A stretch of DNA of 64,000 nucleotides from Clostridium sp. (GTDB taxonomy: Bacteria > Bacillota > Clostridia > Oscillospirales > Acutalibacteraceae). A program made the translations under genes and the position numbers. Each line of letters starts with the position of its first letter. Position 1 is the stretch's first letter. The DNA is taken from contig JAMPGU010000005.1 of the NCBI GenBank assembly GCA_023663865.1, positions 1 through 64,000 on the forward strand. Direction: 5' to 3'. Below, in pieces: positions 1-9,087 of this stretch. The notes under the pieces were generated by a model. The model had not been told where the DNA came from. It saw only the letters and a list, made by a program, of their open reading frames with translations, and did no database searches.

Positions 1-414
1 ATTGTGAAAAACAGAAATGTTGAAAAAACCTCTCTTGCTAAGTTTTCAGATGCTTGTGATTATTGTAAAAATTTATTTTATAATCAAACAAAGGAACTTG
101 TTTATATGGTAACTATAAACAACAAGAGAGAGGTTATCGGTGATTATAAGATTGGCAGCGGAACTGTAAATTCTACAAACGTTGATATGAAAAGGGTGGT
201 TACATTAGTCACTAAGGATAATGCTGCATCTGTACTGCTGACACACAATCATCCGGATGGAACTGCTGCTCCATCTGCAAATGATGTTAATTTTACCATA
301 AAATTCCGATACACTTTAGACTCACTTGGTGTTTCTCTTTACGATCACATTGTGGTGGGCAGTGATGATTGCCATAGTATGAAAATGAAGAAAGACTTTT
401 GCTTTGAAAGTTAA
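1..414 (+). CDS. radC: RadC-family JAB/MPN domain protein, 5' end outside window
   Basis: This is the C-terminal JAB1/MPN (JAMM) domain of a RadC protein. The metal-binding signature HNHPDG-x3-PS-x2-D is complete, about residues 82-94 counted from the GTG at position 4. RadC proteins are usually near 225 residues with an N-terminal helix-hairpin-helix part. Here only about 136 residues are visible, and the frame is open to the left edge, so the N-terminus probably lies upstream rather than being lost. RadC was named for DNA repair, but its true function is unsettled; JAMM domains are often zinc peptidases. The GTG at 4 could be an internal valine. Confidence 0.85.
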   Translation: MVKNRNVEKTSLAKFSDACDYCKNLFYNQTKELVYMVTINNKREVIGDYKIGSGTVNSTNVDMKRVVTLVTKDNAASVLLTHNHPDGTAAPSANDVNFTIKFRYTLDSLGVSLYDHIVVGSDDCHSMKMKKDFCFES

Positions 415-434
415 TTTGTGTAAATAAATGAATG

Positions 435-475
435 TAAGCTCTCCGTTTTGACAATAATCAAAATATGAGAGCTTA
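435..475 (+). promoter_or_regulatory. Long RNA hairpin enclosing the start codon of the PTS-like gene
   Basis: Bases 435-443 pair perfectly with 467-475 (9 bp). After a small internal loop, 446-451 pair with 458-463 (6 bp) around a 6-nt loop. The ATG at 465 lies partly in the internal loop and partly in the outer stem. No Shine-Dalgarno sequence precedes it. It could be a translational control element or a poor terminator for radC, since a loose AT-rich run follows. Confidence 0.5.
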
Positions 476-1706
476 TAAAATTTTTAATAAAATTCAAAAT
501 TCAATATCTCTGCCCATTATGATTTGCTCATTGATAATTGTATTTACTGAAATAATCAGCATAATAAGTGCATATTCCAGGGCAGATAATTTATATATCC
601 TTGATAATGTTTCAGACCTGCTGACAGGGTTAATGCCATATGTTTTCGTTTATTTTATATCACTGCACTTTATTTCGGAAAACAGAAGCTATAAAGCTTT
701 TTGGTCTGTTCTTTCCCTTGCTGTAATTTCGGTGCTGTATCAGGATACGGTTTCTATATTATTTGCAATTCTTTTTGCCTGCGGTGCCTGTTGGATATAT
801 AATCATTTCAATAAATATCTGAGCTGTATTTCCGTGATTGTAATTGCAGTTATGCTGGGATTGATTATTTTCGGCATTCAGGATTATATCAACAATTTTT
901 TGATGCTGCTTGCAGAAAAAATAAGTCGGTTCAGCAATGCTTCCGCTACAATATACGGAGGTATTAATTCCTTATTTAATACAATCACCGTTCAGTCCTT
1001 TGAAGATTTATTTGCATACCGCAGCTATGGCGGTACAGCGGTTATTGATAATAATTTGGTAACAGGTATTAAGGATTTGTTTGATAACGGCTATGACGGC
1101 AAATGGCTGTCTGCATATCTTTCCGGGCATTTTTATCAGCTGTTTGTGCTTGCGGGTATATGCTTGTCCCTTGCTGATGAGATTAAGGGCGCGCAGCGTA
1201 CAACGCTGATTATCGTATTTGTCTGTGCCATCGTCAGCGGTGATTTTAGATTTGCACTTTTATTTATGCTGCTTGAAAGTCAATTCCTCAGTATCGCATT
1301 TATCATAATATCTGCATTATGCTATCTGGTATCAAATATTCTTGACTTACGGGCAGGCTATTTTGTTGACGGCGGTATTATTGAGCTGATACTCAATTTG
1401 TCTAAGCCCATTTACCTTTTGGTCGGCGGGATTGTTTTCACTGCCATAGGATTTTTTGTATCAAAATATGTTTGTTTAAGATTTGGTATAACAGACAGCT
1501 TTAATGTCTATATACCCTCTGGGTTAAACAGCTTTGTTGATTCTCTTGGGGGCATTGTGAATATTGTAAAAATCAGAGAGGATAACATTGTAGAAGTAAG
1601 AAATCCTAAGCTGATTAATACATTTAAAATAAACTGTGATATAAAGGAAAATTTAGTCAAGGTCGATGACGAAAGACTGTGTGATTTGGAGGAGTATTTG
1701 GAATGA
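465..1706 (+). CDS. Degenerate PTS EIIBC-like membrane protein
   Basis: A 413-residue protein with about ten hydrophobic segments. Its layout matches glucose/N-acetylglucosamine-type PTS EIIC followed by EIIB: an N-terminal FNKIQNSISLPIM segment like the EIIC start, a WLSAYLSGHF-x-QLFVLAG segment (about 214-230), and an EIIB-like LGGIVNI (361-367). The key residues are missing. The EIIC GITEP substrate/phosphotransfer motif is replaced by SGDFRF (258-263). The EIIB cysteine expected just after GGxxNI is absent; DNIVEVR stands there. It therefore looks unable to do PTS phosphotransfer and may be a sensor, a facilitator or a decaying gene. The frame is intact. It overlaps alkD by 4 bp (ATGA), so the two are probably co-translated. 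There is no Shine-Dalgarno; see the hairpin over the start. Confidence 0.7.
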   Translation: MRAYKIFNKIQNSISLPIMICSLIIVFTEIISIISAYSRADNLYILDNVSDLLTGLMPYVFVYFISLHFISENRSYKAFWSVLSLAVISVLYQDTVSILFAILFACGACWIYNHFNKYLSCISVIVIAVMLGLIIFGIQDYINNFLMLLAEKISRFSNASATIYGGINSLFNTITVQSFEDLFAYRSYGGTAVIDNNLVTGIKDLFDNGYDGKWLSAYLSGHFYQLFVLAGICLSLADEIKGAQRTTLIIVFVCAIVSGDFRFALLFMLLESQFLSIAFIIISALCYLVSNILDLRAGYFVDGGIIELILNLSKPIYLLVGGIVFTAIGFFVSKYVCLRFGITDSFNVYIPSGLNSFVDSLGGIVNIVKIREDNIVEVRNPKLINTFKINCDIKENLVKVDDERLCDLEEYLE

Positions 1707-2371
1707 ATGTAAGACAGGAATTATTTGACAGTCAAGATTTAAAATACAGAGATTTTCACGCAAAGCTGATTCCTAATGTTGACAAAGAATATTTTATAGG
1801 AGTAAGAATACCTGTTATCAGAGATATTGCAAAACGTGCCGCGAAAGAGAATGCTGAAATTGTACCGAAATATTACGAAGAGATCATGGTGCAGGGAATG
1901 GCAATTGGTTACAGCAAATGCGAAATAGCTGAATATATTTCTAGGCTTGAAAAATTCGTACCCCTTATTGATAACTGGGCAATCTGCGACTGTGTTTGCT
2001 CAACCTTAAAATTCACGAAGAAGTATCAGAATGAGATGTGGGATTTTGTTAACCGATATCAAAATGGCAGTGAATATGAGGTGCGTTTCCTTGTCGTAAT
2101 GCTTATGAATTATTTTTTAACAGATACCTATATTGATAAAACTTTAGATATCCTGACATCCATACATCGTGAGGAATATTATATTAATATGGCAATAGCC
2201 TGGGCTCTGGCAACTGCTTTGGCAAAATATGAGGCAAAGGTGCTCCCAATTATCGAGCGTAAAGCCTTGGACACCTTTGTACATAATAAAACCATTCAGA
2301 AGGCAAGAGAGTCATATAGAATTCGCGATGAATTAAAGGCATATTTAAAATCATTAAAAAAAGCTAGTTGA
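1703..2371 (+). CDS. AlkD-like DNA alkylation repair protein
   Basis: A 222-residue helical-repeat protein of the DNA alkylation repair (AlkD/HEAT-like) family, which removes N3- and N7-alkylated purines without flipping the base. The sequence shows the family features: a FIGVRIPVIRDIAK start to the repeats (about residues 32-45), and PLIDNWAICD (about 88-97), equivalent to the W-x2-xD active-cleft segment. It starts inside the stop codon of the upstream PTS-like gene, and a strong hairpin terminator follows. Substrate range cannot be judged from sequence. Confidence 0.85.
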   Translation: MNVRQELFDSQDLKYRDFHAKLIPNVDKEYFIGVRIPVIRDIAKRAAKENAEIVPKYYEEIMVQGMAIGYSKCEIAEYISRLEKFVPLIDNWAICDCVCSTLKFTKKYQNEMWDFVNRYQNGSEYEVRFLVVMLMNYFLTDTYIDKTLDILTSIHREEYYINMAIAWALATALAKYEAKVLPIIERKALDTFVHNKTIQKARESYRIRDELKAYLKSLKKAS

Positions 2372-2389
2372 TTGATTTCAACTAGCTTT
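2360..2389. terminator. Bidirectional terminator between alkD and the ROK kinase gene
   Basis: A perfect 11-bp stem (2360-2370 with 2379-2389) around an 8-nt loop lies between convergent genes. On the minus strand it is followed by a clear U-tract, so it best serves the kinase gene; the plus-strand tract is weaker. Confidence 0.8.
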
Positions 2390-2396
2390 CATCATT

Positions 2397-3290
2397 TTAT
2401 TCAAAGTCTTTTAATTCAGCCGCTTTGGAGGCCACACCCAGCAGCGCAGCATCAGAGCCCAGCTTTGATCTGACAATATTTACATCCTTAAAATTATCCA
2501 TTAAAAGATTATAGATTTTTCTGTCAATGAGCTCAATGATGTAATCCTCATTCATAATACCGCCGCCGAGAATAATAAGCGGAGGATTGAATATATAAAT
2601 AATGTTGATTAAACCGACGATCAGCTCGTCAATCCATTTGTCAATTACAGAACGGATTTCGGGCTTTTCAAAATTATCCTTTTCAAAGATTTCAAATGCA
2701 TTTAAATGCGTTTTATTTCTGTTGTTAACGGCTTCCAAAAGAGCCTTGGTTGATGCATAGCATTCATAACAGCCCTCACCGCCGCAGGTGCATTCCTTTC
2801 CTCCTGCGTGAGTAATCATATGCCCGAATTCTCCTGCAGATGAACCCATACCCTTATACAGCTTTCCGTCTAAAAACAAGGCACCTCCGATTCCTGTGCC
2901 ATAGGTGAGTGCAAGAAAGTTTTGTTTGTCTTTGCCGGCGCCGAATTCCGCTTCACCAAGTGCGAATGCGTTTACATCATTTTCAACGAATGTAGGTATT
3001 TTCGTTTTATTCTCAATGATTTTCTTCACCATCATACCTGTATAGTAGGGAATGTTTCCAGTGGAATATACAACAATTCCGTTATCGCTGTCAACCTGAC
3101 CGGCTGTGGAAATTGCAACTCTGTCAATATTATCATACTGCTCAATGATAGATATAATCTTATTAACAAGCTCCTGACCGCCCTTATGTGCTTCTGTGTC
3201 TATCGTGTGCTTATCACTGATAACAAAATTTTCATTACACAGTGCGTATTTAATATTTGTTCCGCCTATGTCAAAAGATAATATTTTCAT
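2397..3290 (-). CDS. ROK-family sugar kinase (glucokinase-like)
   Basis: A 297-residue ROK kinase, likely phosphorylating glucose or a related hexose at C6 with ATP in the cytoplasm. Visible: the N-terminal phosphate loop DIGGTNIKYA (6-15), the catalytic segment ENDVNAFALGE, the GTGIGGAL loop, the EFGHM histidine, and the ROK zinc site CTCGGEGCYEC. Length is typical. It is transcribed alone from a strong promoter (3318-3346). ROK members also include N-acetylmannosamine kinases and repressors. There is no N-terminal HTH here, so it is an enzyme; exact sugar unknown. Confidence 0.85.
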   Translation of the reverse strand: MKILSFDIGGTNIKYALCNENFVISDKHTIDTEAHKGGQELVNKIISIIEQYDNIDRVAISTAGQVDSDNGIVVYSTGNIPYYTGMMVKKIIENKTKIPTFVENDVNAFALGEAEFGAGKDKQNFLALTYGTGIGGALFLDGKLYKGMGSSAGEFGHMITHAGGKECTCGGEGCYECYASTKALLEAVNNRNKTHLNAFEIFEKDNFEKPEIRSVIDKWIDELIVGLINIIYIFNPPLIILGGGIMNEDYIIELIDRKIYNLLMDNFKDVNIVRSKLGSDAALLGVASKAAELKDFE

Positions 3291-3317
3291 AGCAACCTCC
3301 AGTTCTATTATAATATG

Positions 3318-3346
3318 ATTATATCAATTAAATATTATAAATTCAA
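3318..3346 (-). promoter_or_regulatory. Promoter of the ROK kinase gene
   Basis: On the minus strand TTGAAT and TATAAT are separated by exactly 17 bp, 28 bp before the start codon. Confidence 0.7.
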
Positions 3347-3352
3347 TACTTA

Positions 3353-3381
3353 TTGAAAATTGGTGACAATTGTGCTAAAAT
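3353..3381 (+). promoter_or_regulatory. Promoter of the membrane-anchored unknown / acyltransferase pair
   Basis: TTGAAA, a 17-bp spacer and TAAAAT precede the GAGGT Shine-Dalgarno at 3398. It diverges from the ROK promoter. Confidence 0.7.
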
Positions 3382-3410
3382 AATAGCAAATTTATTTGAG
3401 GTATTATTAT

Positions 3411-4055
3411 ATGGATGAAGAAATCAAAGAAGAAAGACTGGACAGCCCGTTAGTCGTACATAAAAAGGATGATGCATCTTATCAGGAGACTGCATCGGAT
3501 ATTGATATGAGTGCAACGCATATAGATGACGAGTCTGAGGATATGCCTACCCTTGAACGTCATCGTTTTAGAAAAGAGAAAAAGAGTCATGGCGGGGTAT
3601 GGGTTATTATCGCTCTGCTTGCGGTTGCTGCTGCAATTATAGGCGCCCTCGTATACAGTGGTGTGCTGCCGCTGAATAAGCAGGAGCCGACAACGAAAGT
3701 GGAACGCACATATACCACTGAAGCGGAAAATAAATTTAAAGGTGTTATAACCATAAAAACGACATATATATTCTTTGAGGGCAGAGAGGTTGACGGACTT
3801 CAAGGCTTAGAGAAGGAAATCAAATATCTTGACCCGGGTGCTAAATTTGTTATTGAGGATGAGAATGCAGACAGTAACTTCCTGAATTTGGAAGTGCTTT
3901 CCCTGCTTTCGCAGTATGGTGTTGATTATGAAATAACGCATATTGTATCATCGGGACTGGAATCAAAGTATGAAACAACAGCAGCCAAGATAACCGAGGC
4001 TAAAAAAGAAAAGACAAAGACTACATCAAAGGATGCCGATAAGGCAGAATCGTGA
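3411..4055 (+). CDS. Single-pass membrane protein of unknown function
   Basis: I do not recognise a family. The 214-residue product has an acidic cytoplasmic N-terminus (about 1-55), a basic patch, one membrane helix (GGVWVIIALLAVAAAIIG region, about 62-82), then an extracytoplasmic part. The latter has a predicted alpha/beta stretch (about 95-185) and a Lys/Thr-rich tail. The longest frame begins with TTG at 3396, but that codon sits on the Shine-Dalgarno GAGG; ATG 3411 with 9-nt spacing is the better start. The next gene begins within 2 nt of its stop, so they form an operon. Confidence 0.7.
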   Translation: MDEEIKEERLDSPLVVHKKDDASYQETASDIDMSATHIDDESEDMPTLERHRFRKEKKSHGGVWVIIALLAVAAAIIGALVYSGVLPLNKQEPTTKVERTYTTEAENKFKGVITIKTTYIFFEGREVDGLQGLEKEIKYLDPGAKFVIEDENADSNFLNLEVLSLLSQYGVDYEITHIVSSGLESKYETTAAKITEAKKEKTKTTSKDADKAES

Positions 4056-4056
4056 T

Positions 4057-4881
4057 ATGCTGGATTTAATTAATACGCTTAATCTTGATAAAAACTTAAA
4101 GCAAAAAATAGGTGACCTTGCCCAAACGGACAAGGTCAAAATATTATACCTTGCCTATAAATGCAGTAAAGGTAATTTCAGCTGCTTAAAAAATAAAAAT
4201 CCTCTTTTGACGCTGGCGGTAATGATTGAATGTGCAGGCAGAACAAAAGAAAAATACGAGGCACTCGGAATTTGTGATGACATATTATATGATACCCTTG
4301 ATGATATCAGAATTTGGTGTGAAAACAACAATAATAACGGTTTGAAAAATTATAACTGGATTAAAAATCATATATCCGTCAATTTATTTAAAATCGGCCG
4401 TCTCCAGTTTCAAATGCTGACTTGTAAAAACAGAACACTGAATTACAGCAAGCTTCCTTTCAGCTATGGTGATAATATAATTTACGTTCATATTCCGCAG
4501 GGTGAGAAGCTGATTTATAAGGATTGTATTCATTCAATAAATATGGCAGTGGATTTTTTTGAAAAGTATTTTCCTGCATTTAAATATAAATGCTTCTTCT
4601 GTGAAAGCTGGCTTTTATATGAGGGCAATAAACTGTTTATGGATTCCAACAGCAATATTATTCAGTTTGCCTCTCTGTTTCATATAGCATACTCCGTTGG
4701 TGAGGATGCACAGGCCATTGAACGAATTTACGGACACAGATGCCTGAATAAACAAAAATACCAAGAAAACACATCTCTTCAGCGCAGGGCAAAGGCACAT
4801 ATGCTGAAGGGCGGAAAACTTGGTATAGGTATTGGTTATATAGATATGAATGATATATTTAATTATTCAGATAGTAACTGA
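4057..4881 (+). CDS. Acyltransferase-domain (GNAT_C/NAT_N-like) protein
   Basis: A 274-residue protein resembling the two-part NAT_N/GNAT_C acyltransferase-domain proteins common in Clostridia. The second half holds the recognisable pattern [10 protein letters not shown], then a Cys/Ser segment, [20 protein letters not shown] and SNIIQFA. The substrate is unknown, and transferase activity is inferred only from family resemblance. ATG 4057 follows AAGG at 4041; the longer frame from ATG 4033 would overlap the upstream gene. The last 23 bp overlap the convergent end of rnhA, an unusually tight tail-to-tail join. Confidence 0.6.
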   Translation: MLDLINTLNLDKNLKQKIGDLAQTDKVKILYLAYKCSKGNFSCLKNKNPLLTLAVMIECAGRTKEKYEALGICDDILYDTLDDIRIWCENNNNNGLKNYNWIKNHISVNLFKIGRLQFQMLTCKNRTLNYSKLPFSYGDNIIYVHIPQGEKLIYKDCIHSINMAVDFFEKYFPAFKYKCFFCESWLLYEGNKLFMDSNSNIIQFASLFHIAYSVGEDAQAIERIYGHRCLNKQKYQENTSLQRRAKAHMLKGGKLGIGIGYIDMNDIFNYSDSN

Positions 4882-5293
4882 CAGCCAGCTTGTCACATCT
4901 CTCATTATAGGGATGACCGTTATGCCCCTTTACCCAGCAAAATGTTACCTTATGTGTTTGAAGCAGCGGCAGCAGCTTTTCCCATAAGTCAACATTAAGG
5001 GCAGGCTTTTTATCTGATTTGCGCCAGTTGTTTTTCTTCCAGCCGTACACCCAGCCCTTGTTAATTGCATCGCACACGTATTTTGAATCTGTGGTAAGTG
5101 TCACTTCACAGGGCTCTTTGAGGGCGCACAATGCTTCAATAACCGCAGTAAGCTCCATTCGGTTATTGGTGGTTTCCTGTTCACCGCCTGATAATTCTTT
5201 TTCATTACTGTTATAAACAAGAACAGCACCCCATCCGCCTTTTCCCGGATTGCCGCTGCAGGCACCGTCAGTATAGATTTCAATTTTTTTCAT
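4859..5293 (-). CDS. rnhA: Ribonuclease HI
   Basis: A 144-residue RNase HI, which cuts RNA in RNA-DNA hybrids. Motifs in order: [11 protein letters not shown] with the first catalytic Asp, [13 protein letters not shown] with the Glu, TTDSKYV with the second Asp, and [15 protein letters not shown] with the last Asp. The basic handle region [15 protein letters not shown] is present, as in E. coli-type enzymes. It has its own promoter. A second RNase H, type II, lies at 25.6 kb. Its 3' end overlaps the end of the convergent acyltransferase-like gene. Confidence 0.95.
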   Translation of the reverse strand: MKKIEIYTDGACSGNPGKGGWGAVLVYNSNEKELSGGEQETTNNRMELTAVIEALCALKEPCEVTLTTDSKYVCDAINKGWVYGWKKNNWRKSDKKPALNVDLWEKLLPLLQTHKVTFCWVKGHNGHPYNERCDKLAVSYYLNN

Positions 5294-5325
5294 AATTACC
5301 TCAAGTTAATTTGAATTTGAGTAAT

Positions 5326-5354
5326 ATTTTACCACTATTTTTGGCAATAATCAA
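5326..5354 (-). promoter_or_regulatory. Promoter of rnhA
   Basis: On the minus strand TTGATT, a 17-bp spacer and TAAAAT, about 33 bp before the ATG. Confidence 0.6.
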
Positions 5355-5411
5355 TATGTAGGCATCAATATGCGCGCAGTGTATATTTTAGATACTATGC
5401 ATGAACATAGC

Positions 5412-5440
5412 TTGACAAGAGGGAAATAATAGTTTACTAT
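5412..5440 (+). promoter_or_regulatory. Promoter of the rnjA-rplI-dnaB-tilS-ftsH run
   Basis: A consensus TTGACA at 5412 and TACTAT at 5435 are separated by 17 bp; a TATAAT also occurs at 5445. The GGAG Shine-Dalgarno lies at 5477. Confidence 0.7.
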
Positions 5441-5488
5441 AGATATAATTTGTTTGCAACGGAAAAATAATGATATGGAGGTTATTTA

Positions 5489-7264
5489 ATGACAAATCAA
5501 AATAGGCAAAGCAATAAGAACGCCGGCGGAAAGCGGAATTCCAATAAGCGTTATGTAACTTATCGCAGAGCCCCAAAGAAGAAAGCTCTTCAGCCGCCTA
5601 AGGCTAAGGAGTCTGTTCGTATTGCTTTTTTAGGCGGTATGAATGAAATCGGCAAAAATATGACGCTTTATGAATATAAGAATGATATGTTTATTGTCGA
5701 TTGCGGATTGGCTTTTCCTGATGCGGATTTACCGGGTGTTGATCTCGTAATTCCGGATTTTACTTATGTAGAAAATAATACAGATAAAATCAAGGGTGTT
5801 ATTGTAACCCATGGTCATGAGGATCATATCGGCGGTATTGCTTATCTTTTAAAGAAAGTTAATATTCCTATTTACGCTACAAAGCTGACAATCGGTTTGA
5901 TTAAGGGCAAGCTGGAGGAGCATGGATTGCTGAAGAGGGCAAAGCTTGTTGAGTTAAAACCAAGAGATAATATAACACTCGGTGCGTTTAATATTGAGCT
6001 GATCCATGTTAATCACTCAATTCCTGATGCTGTGGGCTTGGCAATTCGCTGTCCTGCTGGTACAATTATTCAGACCGGTGACTTCAAGATTGACACTACC
6101 TCGGTTGACGGTGATATGATTGATTTGCCCAGATTTGCCGAATACGGCAGGAGAGGTGTTCTCGCTTTGCTGTCTGATTCAACAAATGCAGAGCGTCCCG
6201 GATTTTCTTCAAGTGAAAGAATGGTAGGAGACTCTTTTGAACTGCTGTTTAGAAAGGCTAAAAGCAAAAGAATTGTTGTTGCCACCTTTGCATCTAATAT
6301 TCACAGAGTGCAGCAGATTATAGATGTTGCGGCATCACGAGGCAGAAAGGTTGCAGTAATTGGCAGAAGCCTTGAAAATCTCGTTAGCGTTGGTTCAGAG
6401 CTTGGCTATCTGAATGTGCCTCGGGGCATATTGATTGATATCGGTACAATCAAAAATTATCCTGATGACAAGCTGGTAATTATTACTACAGGCTCTCAGG
6501 GTGAGCCAATGTCTGCATTGACGAAGATGGCTTATGGCGAGCACAGAAAGGTCAGTCTTACACCAAATGACTATGTTATCATTTCTGCAACCCCTATACC
6601 CGGCAATGAAAAAATGGTAGGCAATGTTGTAAATGAGCTTATGAAGCGTGGTGTAGAGGTCATTTATGAAAAGATGTATGATGTTCATGCCTCCGGTCAT
6701 GCCTGTCAGGAGGAGCTGAAGCTGATGCTTGGCATAATTAATCCAAAGTTCTTTATTCCGGTTCATGGTGAGCAGAAGCATTTGCAAAAGCATGCAGGTC
6801 TTGCTGAAGCTGTAGGTATTGATAAGTCAAACATATATATTAGTGATATCGGTAATAAAATAGAAATCAGTGCTGACGGAATAAAACAGCTTCCTAAGGT
6901 GATTGCCGGTGAGGTCTATGTTGACGGTATCGGTGTCGGCGATGTGGGCAATATCGTTCTTAACGAAAGAAAGCATCTGTCAAAGGATGGTATCATTATC
7001 ATTGTCGCAACGCTCGACAGTTCCAGTGGTTATGTTGTCAGCGGTCCTGATATTGTTTCACGCGGTTTTGTATTCGTTAAAGAAAACGAAGAGCTTATGA
7101 AGCGTGCCAAAGAGCTGGCAGTGGATGTAATTGAAGAAACCTATGACAGCAGACATCACGACTGGAACAAGGTTAAAACGAGTCTTAAAGACGAAATTTC
7201 TAAATTAATGTATGATAAAACAAAGCGGAGTCCGATGGTTCTTCCGATTTTGATGGAAATATAG
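5489..7264 (+). CDS. rnj: Ribonuclease J
   Basis: A 591-residue metallo-beta-lactamase/beta-CASP ribonuclease with 5'-3' exonuclease and endonuclease activity, central to mRNA decay and rRNA maturation in Firmicutes. A basic, disordered N-terminus (about 1-45) precedes the core. Motif 2 HGHEDHIGG, the HSIPDA histidine, TGDFKID, the beta-CASP segment [12 protein letters not shown], and PVHGEQKHL are all seen. Length is slightly longer than usual (about 555) because of the tail. It heads a run that continues into rplI after 11 bp. Confidence 0.95.
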   Translation: MTNQNRQSNKNAGGKRNSNKRYVTYRRAPKKKALQPPKAKESVRIAFLGGMNEIGKNMTLYEYKNDMFIVDCGLAFPDADLPGVDLVIPDFTYVENNTDKIKGVIVTHGHEDHIGGIAYLLKKVNIPIYATKLTIGLIKGKLEEHGLLKRAKLVELKPRDNITLGAFNIELIHVNHSIPDAVGLAIRCPAGTIIQTGDFKIDTTSVDGDMIDLPRFAEYGRRGVLALLSDSTNAERPGFSSSERMVGDSFELLFRKAKSKRIVVATFASNIHRVQQIIDVAASRGRKVAVIGRSLENLVSVGSELGYLNVPRGILIDIGTIKNYPDDKLVIITTGSQGEPMSALTKMAYGEHRKVSLTPNDYVIISATPIPGNEKMVGNVVNELMKRGVEVIYEKMYDVHASGHACQEELKLMLGIINPKFFIPVHGEQKHLQKHAGLAEAVGIDKSNIYISDIGNKIEISADGIKQLPKVIAGEVYVDGIGVGDVGNIVLNERKHLSKDGIIIIVATLDSSSGYVVSGPDIVSRGFVFVKENEELMKRAKELAVDVIEETYDSRHHDWNKVKTSLKDEISKLMYDKTKRSPMVLPILMEI

Positions 7265-7275
7265 GAGATAATATT

Positions 7276-7719
7276 ATGAAGGTTATATTACAGCAGGATG
7301 TTAAAAGCCTTGGAAAAAAAGGTGATTTGGTTAACGCATCAGATGGATATGCAAGGAACTTTTTGTTCCCGAAGGGCTTAGCGATTGAGGCGAATGCTTC
7401 GGCAATGAATGATTTTAATAATAAGGAATCTGCTAAGAAATTTCATAAGGCAGAGGAAATTAAGGCTGCTCAAAAGACAGCTGACGAGCTTTCAGGAAAA
7501 ACCTTTAAGCTGCAGGCTAAGGCAGGAGCGAACGGCAAGCTTTTTGGTTCTGTTACTTCAAAGGATGTTGCTAAGCAGATAAAGAGCGACCTTGGAATTG
7601 ATATAGATAAAAGAAAGATAATAATGACAGATATTAAAGCATTTGGTACAGTTGAGGCAGAAATTAAGGTATATCAGGGTATCACAGCTAAAGTATTTGT
7701 TCAGGTTTCGGAGGCTTAA
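7276..7719 (+). CDS. rplI: 50S ribosomal protein L9
   Basis: A 147-residue L9 with the N-terminal RNA-binding domain ([31 protein letters not shown]), the long connecting helix (about 42-75) and the C-terminal domain. Length is typical. It sits 11 bp after rnj, and its 3' end carries the GGAG Shine-Dalgarno used by dnaB. The rplI-dnaB pairing is conserved in Firmicutes. Confidence 0.97.
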   Translation: MKVILQQDVKSLGKKGDLVNASDGYARNFLFPKGLAIEANASAMNDFNNKESAKKFHKAEEIKAAQKTADELSGKTFKLQAKAGANGKLFGSVTSKDVAKQIKSDLGIDIDKRKIIMTDIKAFGTVEAEIKVYQGITAKVFVQVSEA

Positions 7720-7722
7720 ATT

Positions 7723-9087
7723 ATGGCAGACCCAAAATTAGCGAATGGAGTTGTTATGCCCTTTAACCTTGAAGCAGAGCAATCTGTTTTGGGTTCAATT
7801 TTAATAGAGCCAAGCTGTATGGAGGCTGCTGCAGAGCTGTCAACCGATGCATTTTATTTGCCGCATCATAAGGCAATTTTCGGTGCAATGAGCTTGCTGA
7901 ATGCACAGTCTAAAAGTATTGACCCTGTCATTATTGCGGATGCTCTTGTTAAGGAGGGGCTGTATGATACAGCCGGCGGCAGGGATTATCTTATGCAGCT
8001 TGCCCAGAGTGTACCTTCAACAGCTAATATTGAGTATTATGTAAAAATTGTTAAGGAGCAGTATTATCTTCGTTCACTTGTTACAGTGTCATCGGATATT
8101 ATTGATTTGGCAACTGCGGGGGAGACGGATGCTTCTATCATTCTTGACAGAGCCGAACAAATGATTTACGGCATTCGCCAAGGCAGAGAAAAAAATGACC
8201 CGACGAAGCTCAGCGAGGTTATCATTAATGACGTTTATCAGCGCCTGAATCAGATTACAGGTGAGGATAAGGATAAATATAAGGGCATACCATCAGGCTT
8301 TGGAATGCTTGATAAGTACATAACCGGTCTTAATAAATCTGATTTAATTCTTATCGGTGCACGTCCGGCTATGGGTAAGACCAGCTTTGCTTTGAATCTT
8401 GCACAGAATATTTCAATGAACGCACGCAAAAAGTGCATTGTATTCAGTCTTGAGATGACAAAGGAACAGCTTGGTGAAAGACTGCTTTCTGCGCAGGCCG
8501 GTGTTGAATCTCAAAAGCTTAAAACCGGTGAGCTTACAAATGAGGAATGGGTGCGTTTAGGTAATGCTGCAGGTCAGTTTAATGATGTGGAGCTTTATCT
8601 TGATGATACCTCCTCAATTACAGTTCCTGAAATCAAGTCAAAAATCAGAAAGCTGAGAAATGTTGACTGCATTATTATCGACTATTTGGGTCTGATTTCA
8701 TCTGCAACAAAAAAAGAAAATCGTGTGCAAGAGGTATCTGAAATAACACGAAATCTGAAAATGATGGCAAAGGACTTGAATATTCCTGTCATTTGCTGTG
8801 CACAGCTGTCTCGTGGAACAGAGGGTCATGGCAAGAATCATAAGCCGCAGCTTGCAGATTTACGTGAATCAGGTTCAATTGAGCAGGATGCGGATATCGT
8901 GTTGTTCCTTTATCGTGAGGATTATTACAGAAACGATGTTTCTGAAGATAAGCAGGATGAGATTGATGCCAATAAGACTGAGCTTATTGTTGCAAAAAAT
9001 CGTCATGGTGCTGTAGGTTCAATTGAGTTAACCTTTGATAAGGAATTTACAAGATTCAGATCTATTGATAAATCTTATTATGAATAA
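7723..9087 (+). CDS. dnaB: Replicative DNA helicase DnaB
   Basis: A 454-residue hexameric helicase that unwinds DNA 5'-3' at the fork. The N-terminal helical domain (about 10-115, start NLEAEQSVLGSIL) is followed by the RecA-like domain with Walker A GARPAMGKT (about 207), Walker B IIIDYLGLI, and the DnaB motif LADLRESGSIEQDAD. No intein or insertion. The start of tilS overlaps its stop codon. Confidence 0.97.
   Translation: MADPKLANGVVMPFNLEAEQSVLGSILIEPSCMEAAAELSTDAFYLPHHKAIFGAMSLLNAQSKSIDPVIIADALVKEGLYDTAGGRDYLMQLAQSVPSTANIEYYVKIVKEQYYLRSLVTVSSDIIDLATAGETDASIILDRAEQMIYGIRQGREKNDPTKLSEVIINDVYQRLNQITGEDKDKYKGIPSGFGMLDKYITGLNKSDLILIGARPAMGKTSFALNLAQNISMNARKKCIVFSLEMTKEQLGERLLSAQAGVESQKLKTGELTNEEWVRLGNAAGQFNDVELYLDDTSSITVPEIKSKIRKLRNVDCIIIDYLGLISSATKKENRVQEVSEITRNLKMMAKDLNIPVICCAQLSRGTEGHGKNHKPQLADLRESGSIEQDADIVLFLYREDYYRNDVSEDKQDEIDANKTELIVAKNRHGAVGSIELTFDKEFTRFRSIDKSYYE

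Noticed and set aside
2922..3281. 119-residue plus-strand frame opposite the ROK kinase
   Set aside because: Shadow of a conserved gene with all ROK motifs on the minus strand.
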